NCBI GenBank assembly: GCA_030591795.1
Contig: JAUVAJ010000076.1
Coordinates: 1-7,506 of the forward strand
Source of the DNA: Desulfuromonadales bacterium
GTDB taxonomy: Bacteria; Desulfobacterota; Desulfuromonadia; Desulfuromonadales; UBA2294
Direction of reading: 5' to 3'
DNA length: 7,506 bases
Of this stretch, positions 1 to 5,783 are shown in pieces. Position 1 is the first letter of the stretch. Each line of letters begins with the position of its first letter. The position numbers and the translations under genes are program-made. The notes under the pieces are model-generated. The model had not been told where the DNA came from and made no database searches. It was given only the letters and a program-made list of their open reading frames with translations.

Positions 1-1007
1 GCAAGAATTGTCAGTTCAAAGTCCACAATTTCTGGCGGTGACAGCTGCATTTGCAAAACATCATAACGGCGCGCAACCCAGGCCCCCGGCAAACAGGTTT
101 CAGCCTGTGACTTTGTACTCTCCAGCAGCGCCTCAATCTGGTCGATATGCCCGGCATCAATCTGCCGTAAATCACCACGCAGGCGCTCAAGCATACCACG
201 TAAAATGCGCTGCCGCAGAGCCTGATGCGTCGCTTGTAATTGATCAATCGGCATAACCAGAACATCATCCTGCTCGATATTCATCCATTGCAATAAAAAT
301 TTATCAACCTGGTCATGCCAGAACCCCTCATCCAGCGCAGCCTGTTGACTGAACCGACAAAGAGCTTCGTCGACCTGAAAATTAATCTGTCGCAGTTCGG
401 GCATGATCAAGTGGCGAATCCGGTTGCGACTGAAGCTGGGATCCTGATTACTGGCATCTTCACGCCAATCGATCCCGTTATTAGTCAGCCAATTGCACAA
501 CTCGACCTTTTTAAAAGGCAGCAACGGTCGGATATACAGACCGGAGCGGGGACGCATCGCCGCCAGTCCAGTCAGCCCGCTACCGCGTAGCAACCGAAAC
601 AGCACCGTCTCAGCCTGATCATCGGCATGATGAGCCAGGGCGATCGATGTGCAGCCTTGCTCCTTAGCCACTCGCTCAAACAGACGCCGGCGGGCAAAAC
701 GACCGGTCGCTTCAAGGCCTTCACCCATCTCTGCAGACAACGCCTGAATGCCGATAGTTTCCGTCTCAAGTGGCACCATAAGATTGTCACACAACTTCGC
801 TACAAACTCGGCATCAGCACCACTTTCTGCGCGTAGACAATGATCAAGGTGGACGGCCGCAACGGCAAAGGAGTGCCGATCGGCAAGTTGCTTGAGCAGA
901 TTAAGCAGAGCAACCGAATCGGCCCCGCCACTAACTGCACACAACACCCGGTCACCCGGCTTGATCAGTTGTTCATCCAGTATCGATTTTTCGATTTTAT
1001 TCAGCAT
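1..1007 (-). CDS. tilS: tRNA(Ile)-lysidine synthase TilS, N-terminal 335 residues (3' end outside window)
   Basis: TilS uses ATP and lysine to convert C34 of tRNA-Ile2 (anticodon CAU) to lysidine, so that this tRNA reads AUA and is charged with isoleucine. Reading the minus strand from the ATG at 1007 gives an uninterrupted frame to the window edge, with no stop codon, so the gene is cut by the window and not broken. The PP-loop ATP-pyrophosphatase signature AVSGGADS lies at about residues 24-31. It is followed by the family segments VHLDHCLRAES and LAHHADDQAETVLFRLLRGSG, and then NRIRHLIMPEL. Family members are usually about 430-470 residues, so the C-terminal substrate-binding part lies beyond the edge. 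The start is supported by an AGGT Shine-Dalgarno 7 nt upstream (1015-1018). No promoter fits between this start and the terminator just upstream, so expression probably comes from readthrough of the tRNA transcript. Identification is secure. Confidence 0.95.
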   Translation of the reverse strand, partial: MLNKIEKSILDEQLIKPGDRVLCAVSGGADSVALLNLLKQLADRHSFAVAAVHLDHCLRAESGADAEFVAKLCDNLMVPLETETIGIQALSAEMGEGLEATGRFARRRLFERVAKEQGCTSIALAHHADDQAETVLFRLLRGSGLTGLAAMRPRSGLYIRPLLPFKKVELCNWLTNNGIDWREDASNQDPSFSRNRIRHLIMPELRQINFQVDEALCRFSQQAALDEGFWHDQVDKFLLQWMNIEQDDVLVMPIDQLQATHQALRQRILRGMLERLRGDLRQIDAGHIDQIEALLESTKSQAETCLPGAWVARRYDVLQMQLSPPEIVDFELTIL

Positions 1008-1020
1008 AATACCGACCTGT

Positions 1021-1062
1021 AAGCAAAAACAAAAAGTCCCCACCGGGTGCCGGAGGGGACTT
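1021..1062 (-). terminator. Strong intrinsic terminator between tRNA(CAU) and tilS
   Basis: AAGTCCCC (1034-1041) pairs perfectly with GGGGACTT (1055-1062). An inner CCGG/CCGG stem (1043-1046 with 1050-1053) closes a GTG loop, leaving only an A/A mismatch between the two stems. On the minus strand the hairpin is followed by TTTTTGTTTTTG (complement of 1024-1035). It starts four bases after the tRNA CCA end and its T-tract ends 13 bases before the tilS ATG. It therefore both ends the tRNA transcript and can limit transcription into tilS. Confidence 0.9.
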
Positions 1063-1066
1063 AAAA

Positions 1067-1143
1067 TGGTGGCGGTGCAGAGATTCGAACTCCGGACACT
1101 GCGGATATGAGCCGCATGCTCTAACCAACTGAGCTACACCGCC
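1067..1143 (-). tRNA. tRNA with CAU anticodon, probably elongator tRNA-Met, CCA encoded
   Basis: The minus strand folds into a complete cloverleaf. The acceptor stem GGCGGTG/CACCGCC is fully paired, the D arm is GCTC/GAGC, the anticodon stem is TGCGG/CCGCA with loop CTCATAT, the variable loop is GTGTC, and the T arm CGGAG/CTCTG carries the loop TTCGAAT. The anticodon CAU is encoded at 1107-1109. Discriminator A73 (1070) and the CCA end (1067-1069) are encoded. It is not the initiator: bases 1 and 72 pair and the anticodon stem lacks the three G-C pairs. The choice between elongator Met and Ile2 rests on the acceptor stem. G4-C69 and G5-C68 resemble the GGCGG elongator-Met acceptors of other bacteria and differ from the C4-G69/C5-G68 pairs that E. 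coli TilS recognises. The CAU reading is near certain; Met over Ile2 is a judgement. Confidence 0.92.
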
Positions 1144-1244
1144 TGATAAACTATTAAGCCGCCTGACTTATAAAAGTTTTTACCTTTTAAAATCAGTACC
1201 TTGTCGAGCATTTGCCAGTCAACAGCCCGATTCAGCAGGCGCTT

Positions 1245-1273
1245 TTTATATACCATGGTTTGTACCTTGTCAA
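1245..1273 (-). promoter_or_regulatory. Strong sigma-70 promoter for the tRNA(CAU)-tilS unit
   Basis: On the minus strand a perfect -35 TTGACA (1268-1273) stands exactly 17 bp before TATAAA (1245-1250; 5 of 6 consensus bases). The bases after the -10, AAGCGCC, form a GC-rich discriminator typical of stable-RNA promoters under stringent control. The predicted start near 1238 leaves a leader of about 95 nt before the tRNA 5' end. The promoter begins about 24 bp after the stop codon of the Sel1 gene, so the tRNA is transcribed independently of it. Confidence 0.75.
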
Positions 1274-1296
1274 GCGGAAAGCTCGACCACAGCAAC

Positions 1297-2487
1297 TTAC
1301 TGACTGTAGGCCTTCCGGTACCTCCTGGCTTGTACTTTGGCCATACTGACCTGACTTGAGGTCAGCACTGACTTAACTTGCGGCAAAGACGCGGCAGCAT
1401 CTGCGTTTCCTGACTCTGCAGCCAACAACAACCAGGCATAGCACTTGACCATGTCCGGCAGCACCCCCATACCGCGATAATAATGATCGGCAAGGTTAAA
1501 CTGGGCGACATTCTCCCCCTGTTTGGCCGCCTTTTCAAACCAGCTCAAGGCTTTCTTGTCGCTCTGTGCAACACCACGTCCCTGTCGATACATCAGACCG
1601 AGACTAGCCTGAGCTTCCGCTAACCCTTTATCAGCAGCTTTGCGATACCAGGAGACAGCCGTTGCATCATTTCTGGTTACGCCATTGCCTTCGGCATACA
1701 TGACGCCGAGTATATACTGGGCATTAACTTCTCCCTGGGCCGCGGCCTTGCGATACCACCTGGCCGCTTCAACTGAATCCTGACCGACCCCTTTGCCTTC
1801 GTAATAGAGATCACCAAGTTGCTGTTGCGATCTGGCATCGCCACGATCTGCGGCCAGTCGATACCATTTAGCCGCCGCGACAAAATCCTGCGGGATGCCG
1901 TCACCGAAGAACAGTAAATCTCCGGCGCCAACCTGAGCTTTGAGATGCCCCTGTTTAGCCGCCTGCTCATACAGTCTCAACGCCTGACTAATGTTCCTGG
2001 CGACTCCTTCACCGGACTGATACATTCGTGCAAGATTATATTGCGCCAAATCATCACCGTTTTCAGCCGCTAATTTGAACCATTTTACAGCCTCGGGCAG
2101 GCTCTGTTGCACACCTTGCCCTTTGGCGTATAAAACTCCGAGATTACTCTGCGCCTCAGGTTGCTCCTGTTTTCCCGCTAAAAGGTATAGCTCGGCCGCC
2201 CGGGCATAGTCCTGTGGAACACCGCGACCCTCTGAGTACATCCGCCCCAGGTTCAGCTGCGCTTCACGCAGCCCTTGAGCAGCTGCCATCTCGTACCACT
2301 TGGCTGACTCATAATCATCGCGGTAGCCCTCTTCGCCCGTTTCATAAATTCGACCGAGCTTGAACTGCGCCTTAACATCACCAGACATTGCCTCATCTTG
2401 CAACGCATAAACATCTACCGCAGCCGCTGCTGGCAGCACCGACATAACCAGACAGCAAACAACCAGGATAATCTTGAATGTTTTCAT
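1297..2487 (-). CDS. Exported protein of nine Sel1-like (TPR-type) repeats
   Basis: The product of 396 residues has an N-terminal signal peptide (lysine at residue 2, hydrophobic core about 5-19, a PAAAA cleavage region about 19-23, no lipobox cysteine). It is therefore probably periplasmic or outer-membrane associated. Residues about 36-365 form nine consecutive Sel1 repeats of about 36 residues, each with the pattern AQxxLGxxYxxGxGVxxDxxxAxxWYxxAAxxG. The repeats fold as alpha-alpha solenoids that bind other proteins, and no enzymatic domain is visible. The short tail after repeat nine is basic (KVQARRYRKAYSQ). The ATG at 2487 was chosen over an in-frame ATG at 2529 because it starts directly at the signal peptide and has GAGGGG 10 nt upstream. 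The frame lies 126 bp downstream of the AAA_26-DRTGG gene on the same strand, so cotranscription is possible. The partner or pathway cannot be inferred. Confidence 0.88.
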   Translation of the reverse strand: MKTFKIILVVCCLVMSVLPAAAAVDVYALQDEAMSGDVKAQFKLGRIYETGEEGYRDDYESAKWYEMAAAQGLREAQLNLGRMYSEGRGVPQDYARAAELYLLAGKQEQPEAQSNLGVLYAKGQGVQQSLPEAVKWFKLAAENGDDLAQYNLARMYQSGEGVARNISQALRLYEQAAKQGHLKAQVGAGDLLFFGDGIPQDFVAAAKWYRLAADRGDARSQQQLGDLYYEGKGVGQDSVEAARWYRKAAAQGEVNAQYILGVMYAEGNGVTRNDATAVSWYRKAADKGLAEAQASLGLMYRQGRGVAQSDKKALSWFEKAAKQGENVAQFNLADHYYRGMGVLPDMVKCYAWLLLAAESGNADAAASLPQVKSVLTSSQVSMAKVQARRYRKAYSQ

Positions 2488-2613
2488 TAAACCTGAACCC
2501 CTCACGAAAATCGCTATAGATAAAGACAAACTGGTCTAACATAACAAAACCGCTTGTTTTTGAAAAGAGCTAAGGAACCGAAAGAAGGACCATTGAACGC
2601 GTTAAGAATCGAT

Positions 2614-3711
2614 TTAATCAAGTAGCGCGTCAATAGCATCAAAATCAAAGCGCATTTCAGCCAATTCCTGAATCAAACTGATCTTATGCGTGTCTTCAGC
2701 CGTAATTTTTGACACATCATCGCTGAGAATCCTGAAAACTTCTGATGTGCTGTAATTGGACCGGATATAAGGTATGTCACTCCGGTCGAGTATCGTTTGC
2801 GTGATCCGACTGACCTGACCGGTGCCCGGAATAACCAACCCGGCGATCTTCTCACTGAATTCAGGGATATGATAAAGATTGGCCAGAGTTACCAATAACT
2901 CGTCACGGCTTCTATTGACAACCACCAAAGATGACTCTTCCAGCAGCTCTGTTACCCGCTGCGTGGAAGCCGCTCCAATCTGAATATGATGCGCAATTCG
3001 TTGCGCCTCGGCGTCTGATGCCGAATAAAGCACCGCGTCCAGAACGCTACTCACGCGCCGCAGGGTCGGGTTGGCCAGAATCGGTTGATAATTGAAGCCA
3101 CCAACCACCTCAGGCTGAATGTCCGCAAACGCCTGATTCAGATAATGCAAAGTCTTGTCGCGCTTCTCCGGAATAATCTTGTTCACCAGAATAGCCCGAA
3201 CCGGCACCTGCTCATTTTCAAACAGAGCCAGGTTCATATGCACCGAATCGACAACATTGCCGAGACCACCACCTGACACCATCAACACCGGCGCATCAGC
3301 CTCACGGGCAATCCGGGCATTGCCAAAGCCAAGAACCGATCCGACACCGGAATGACCGGCGCCCTCGATAATCAGAAAATCATTTTTCGCATCGAGAACT
3401 TCTATCGCCGACATAATCTTCTGACGAATAAAATCTCCGGAAAGCTCCCCATCGAAAAACCGACGGGTGTCACCCGGCTTGAGTACAAATGGCGACATAT
3501 GGGAAAGATCGGATTCAAGACCGTAGACCCGAGCCATGACAATTGCATCCTTGTCTGCCTCAACACCATTATAATTCGATGGTTTTGGCCCGAGCGGTTT
3601 AATAAAGCCTACCCGCTTATATTTTTTTCGAGCCATGTGCATCAAGGACAGACTGGTTGTGGTTTTACCACTATTCTGTCCGGTAGCCGCGATAAACACT
3701 TTGCGCGCCAT
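2614..3711 (-). CDS. Stand-alone AAA_26 (BioD/CobB-like) P-loop NTPase with DRTGG domain
   Basis: The 365-residue protein is cytosolic, with no signal peptide or membrane segment. Residues 1-205 resemble the dethiobiotin-synthetase-like AAA_26 fold. The P-loop GQNSGKTT is at 11-18, an acidic strand IIEGAGH at about 114-120, and a VNKI nucleotide-base motif at 176-179. Residues about 215-325 resemble the DRTGG domain (KIAGLVIPGTG at 288-298, then DIPYIRSNYST at 312-322), with PGTG in place of the usual TGG. This AAA_26-DRTGG pair is the N-terminal half of long phosphotransacetylases such as E. coli Pta. The catalytic PTA_PTB domain is absent and no pta lies in the window. The domain is regulatory in Pta, so a sensory or partner role is plausible but unproven. 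The start has an excellent Shine-Dalgarno (GGGGGAGGA at 3717-3725). A TAGAAT box at 3774-3779 (minus) could be its -10, but no good -35 accompanies it. Confidence 0.85.
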   Translation of the reverse strand: MARKVFIAATGQNSGKTTTSLSLMHMARKKYKRVGFIKPLGPKPSNYNGVEADKDAIVMARVYGLESDLSHMSPFVLKPGDTRRFFDGELSGDFIRQKIMSAIEVLDAKNDFLIIEGAGHSGVGSVLGFGNARIAREADAPVLMVSGGGLGNVVDSVHMNLALFENEQVPVRAILVNKIIPEKRDKTLHYLNQAFADIQPEVVGGFNYQPILANPTLRRVSSVLDAVLYSASDAEAQRIAHHIQIGAASTQRVTELLEESSLVVVNRSRDELLVTLANLYHIPEFSEKIAGLVIPGTGQVSRITQTILDRSDIPYIRSNYSTSEVFRILSDDVSKITAEDTHKISLIQELAEMRFDFDAIDALLD

Positions 3712-3751
3712 AGGTATCCTCCCCCGAACGATTTAACAACCGATTCGAGTT

Positions 3752-3780
3752 TTACAGGTTTTCAATTTGGCACATTCTAA
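3752..3780 (+). repeat. Degenerate upstream copy of the amt -24 promoter region
   Basis: The stretch from ttaca at 3752 through ttggcac (3767-3773) to cta at 3777-3779 matches the segment 3918-3946, with one gap and a few substitutions. It keeps the -24 TGGCAC (3768-3773) but has CA (3781-3782) where the -12 GC should be. It is therefore probably not an active sigma-54 promoter. The two copies are about 167 bp apart. Confidence 0.6.
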
Positions 3781-3834
3781 CAAAAAACCTACGGCCTGAA
3801 ACAAAGAAATAGATAAAAAGATTCCACGACCAGA

Positions 3835-3851
3835 TGCTTAATAAATAAGCA
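3835..3851 (+). promoter_or_regulatory. 17-bp dyad, candidate enhancer for an NtrC-like activator
   Basis: TGCTTA (3835-3840) and TAAGCA (3846-3851) are perfect inverted half-sites around ATAAA. The TGC-N11-GCA frame and 17-bp length match the geometry of NtrC-family enhancer sites. The centre is about 118 bp upstream of the start predicted from the sigma-54 promoter, a usual enhancer distance. The inner bases differ from the enteric NtrC site, so the cognate activator is not named. A short AT-rich dyad can also arise by chance. Confidence 0.4.
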
Positions 3852-3934
3852 CCCACGGCACGCCATGATTGAAAGACTTGCATACAAAAACGACTCAACA
3901 TCAACAAGTAGCTGATATTACAAGGTTTTTTAAT

Positions 3935-3950
3935 TGGCACACCCTATGCT
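3935..3950 (+). promoter_or_regulatory. Sigma-54 (-24/-12) promoter of the ammonium transporter gene
   Basis: TGGCAC (3935-3940) is followed after five bases by ATGCT (3946-3950). The GG of the -24 element (3936-3937) and the GC of the -12 element (3948-3949) are separated by exactly 10 bp, as RpoN requires. The only deviation from the TTGC core is an A for the first T. Transcription should begin near 3961, giving a leader of about 55 nt. RpoN control fits the nitrogen-scavenging role of Amt. Confidence 0.8.
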
Positions 3951-4015
3951 CTAAATGAATACGAAAACAAAACTACTGGAATTGACAATAACCACCCGAA
4001 AAAGGATATATGACA

Positions 4016-5371
4016 ATGATGAATCTGACCACTCTGTTGGCAACAGCGCTGCTGCTTGCCCTGCCGAACCTGGCGCTGGCTGAAGAAGCGCCGGTGTCCG
4101 AAATGACCTTCATCCTGAATACTTTTTCATTCCTGATTATGGGCATCCTGGTTATGTGGATGGCCGCCGGCTTCGGCATGCTCGAATCCGGACTGGTCCG
4201 ATCGAAAAACGTAGCAACTATCTGTCTGAAGAATATAGCCCTGTTCGGTATTGCTGGCGTCCTGTTCTACCTGATGGGCTACAACCTGATGTATGATGGC
4301 GTTGATGGTGGCTTCATCGGCTCTCTCGGTCTCTGGGTTGCAGATGATACCGCAGCCCTCAGCGGTGATTATTCAGCCGGCTACTCGGCCGCTTCCGACT
4401 GGTTCTTCCAGATGGTCTTTTGTGGTGCTGCCTGTTCGGTTGTTTCCGGCTGCGTCGCCGAGCGGATCAAGCTCTGGCCATTCCTGGCTTTCTGTGCCGT
4501 TTTAACCGGTGTCATCTACCCAATCCAGGGTTCCTGGGGTTGGGGCGGCGGCTGGCTTTCTGAGATGGGCTTTGCTGACTACGCCGGTTCGACCATTGTA
4601 CACTCGGTCGGCGGCTGGGCCGCTTTGACCGGCGCAATTATTCTTGGTGCCCGTAAAGGCAAATTTGGCAAAAACGGCGCAATCAACCCGCTGCCCGGTT
4701 CAAATATTCCGCTTGCCACCCTCGGCACCTTCATTCTCTGGATGGGCTGGTATGGCTTTAACGGCGGTTCAGTTCTCGCTCTCGGCGATGCCGCTTCAGC
4801 TATTGAGATGGGCAACGTCATGGTCAACACCAACATGGCCGCCTGCGGTGGCATGATTGCCGCGATGATCATGGTTCAGATGCTCTACAAGAAGGTTGAC
4901 GTCACCATGGGGCTAAACGGCGCGCTCGCCGGTCTGGTCTCTATCACTGCCGGACCGGCCACCCCAACTCTCGGAGCTGCCGTATTGATCGGCGCAGTCG
5001 GTGGAGTATTGGTGGTTCTGGCGGTTCCGTTCTTCGACAAGCTCAAAATTGATGACGTGGTCGGTGCCCTCTCAGTTCACCTGGTCTGCGGCATCTGGGG
5101 AACCATGGCCGTGCCGTTCACTGATGCGAGTGCCAGCTTCACCACTCAGTTTATCGGAGTTGCCGCTACCGGCACATTCGTTGTCGTTACCAGCTCGCTC
5201 CTATGGTTAGCTCTTAAATTCACTGTCGGCATCCGTGTCAGCGAGGAAGATGAATTCCGCGGCATGGACATCGCTGAAATCGGCATGGAAGCTTACCCGG
5301 ACTTTCAAAAGATCTCCTCAGCTAGGAGGCTGTTGGACTATACGGGCCAAAGCGAAAATTTGGGAGTTTGA
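4016..5371 (+). CDS. amtB: Amt/AmtB-family ammonium transporter with an element-derived C-terminus
   Basis: This inner-membrane ammonium channel conducts NH3/NH4+ under nitrogen limitation. A cleavable signal peptide (about residues 1-23, ending ALA-EEAP) precedes some eleven hydrophobic segments. Family marks include FGMLESGLVRSKN near the start, and the twin pore histidines H196 (IVHSVGGWAAL) and H355 (SVHLVCGIWGT). The cytoplasmic tail EEDEFRGMDIAEIGMEAYPDFQ is the region that docks the PII protein GlnK. The ATG at 4016 is preferred because AAGGA (4002-4006) lies 9 nt upstream; the in-frame ATG at 4010 is only 3 nt from it. No glnK lies on either side, which is unusual for RpoN-driven amtB. 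After the typical end of the family, the last 15 codons and the TGA fall inside a palindromic element. The extra tail ARRLLDYTGQSENLGV (its first residue just outside the arm) is therefore probably acquired and may affect GlnK docking. Confidence 0.95.
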   Translation: MMNLTTLLATALLLALPNLALAEEAPVSEMTFILNTFSFLIMGILVMWMAAGFGMLESGLVRSKNVATICLKNIALFGIAGVLFYLMGYNLMYDGVDGGFIGSLGLWVADDTAALSGDYSAGYSAASDWFFQMVFCGAACSVVSGCVAERIKLWPFLAFCAVLTGVIYPIQGSWGWGGGWLSEMGFADYAGSTIVHSVGGWAALTGAIILGARKGKFGKNGAINPLPGSNIPLATLGTFILWMGWYGFNGGSVLALGDAASAIEMGNVMVNTNMAACGGMIAAMIMVQMLYKKVDVTMGLNGALAGLVSITAGPATPTLGAAVLIGAVGGVLVVLAVPFFDKLKIDDVVGALSVHLVCGIWGTMAVPFTDASASFTTQFIGVAATGTFVVVTSSLLWLALKFTVGIRVSEEDEFRGMDIAEIGMEAYPDFQKISSARRLLDYTGQSENLGV

Positions 5372-5487
5372 GACCAGATTTTGGCTCGTTTGAGAGTAAT
5401 AGCCGTAGCTATTGGTCGAAAAGGAGCTGAAATATGGGCCAAATAACCAGATTTGCAGCCGGACCATGGATAGCCCGACATCCTCCT
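5324..5487. repeat. 164-bp imperfect palindromic (fold-back) element overlapping the end of amtB
   Basis: The left arm (5324-5403) and the reverse complement of the right arm (5408-5487) are both 80 nt. They match at 49 of 80 positions in my ungapped count. They are most alike at the outer ends (AGGAGG-TGT, GG-CTAT) and in the inner 30 bases (CCA-ATTT, GCTC-TTT, AATAGC), and are closed by the loop CGTA (5404-5407). The centre AATAGC-CGTA-GCTATT (5398-5413) is a perfect hairpin. No transposase frame lies inside and I see no clear target-site duplication. This looks like a MITE-like or REP-like non-autonomous repeat. As RNA it would form a long hairpin at the end of the amtB message that could shield or end the transcript, though no T-run follows it. 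Confidence 0.75.
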
Positions 5488-5783
5488 GATACTGGGGTAT
5501 TCTAAAAAACACGATAGTCACTAAACCGACCGGATGGCTGGTGCCGCCCAGTCACATTCAAGGTGAAGATAAAAACAATCTATGGTTTTATTATTCAACA
5601 ACAGCACAAATCACTCCGCCAAACGACCTCCCATGAAAATCCTGCAAAACCATACATAATTACCGTAAATGTTTGATTTTAATATTTATATCACGAAAAA
5701 TTTAATGATTGCATTCTTGCCATACTTAAATATAATGCTGTTTTATTATGTAGTGTTGAATTCAATATTCAGGGCAGATCCTC
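5488..5783. other. AT-rich intergenic region without a gene
   Basis: No convincing coding frame or RNA gene is seen between the palindromic element and the kinase start. It holds a weak hairpin at 5535-5554 (TGGCTGG/CCAGTCA) without a T-tract, a 9-bp inverted repeat at 5581-5589/5646-5654, and the kinase promoter candidate near 5709-5736. The stretch from about 5560 is clearly richer in A+T than the flanking genes. Confidence 0.6.
5709..5736 (+). promoter_or_regulatory. Candidate sigma-70 promoter of the kinase-regulator operon
   Basis: A perfect TATAAT (5731-5736) lies in AT-rich DNA, with a weak -35 TTGCAT (5709-5714) 16 bp upstream. The predicted start near 5743 gives a leader of about 41 nt. 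The -10 match is good. The poor -35 suggests a weak or activator-dependent promoter, or a chance match. Confidence 0.45.

Noticed and set aside
1067..1143. Reading the tRNA as tRNA-Ile2 or initiator tRNA-fMet
   Set aside because: The initiator marks are absent, and the acceptor stem lacks the C4-G69/C5-G68 pairs of the E. coli TilS substrate; elongator Met fits better, though Ile2 is not fully excluded.
1167..1172. TATAAG box (minus) 23 nt before the tRNA as its -10
   Set aside because: No acceptable -35 is found at 16-18 bp; the TTGACA-17-TATAAA promoter further upstream is far stronger.
2488..2529. Upstream in-frame start for the Sel1 protein
   Set aside because: The added 14 residues precede a typical signal peptide and contain an arginine; the ATG at 2487 has the better ribosome binding site.
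3352..3780. 142-codon open frame on the plus strand opposite the AAA_26 gene
   Set aside because: It lies antisense to a well-supported gene with clear domains, has no recognisable family, no ribosome binding site of note, and runs into the promoter region.
5318..5521. 67-codon open frame on the minus strand across the palindromic element
   Set aside because: It is an accident of the repeat arms, with low-complexity content and no ribosome binding site or family resemblance.
5535..5554. Hairpin after amtB as an intrinsic terminator
   Set aside because: Seven pairs with one G-T, and no T-run follows on the plus strand; the minus strand has none either.
5581..5654. 9-bp inverted repeat TATGGTTTT / AAAACCATA with a 56-bp spacer
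   Set aside because: Short, AT-rich and widely spaced; compatible with chance and lacking any associated feature.
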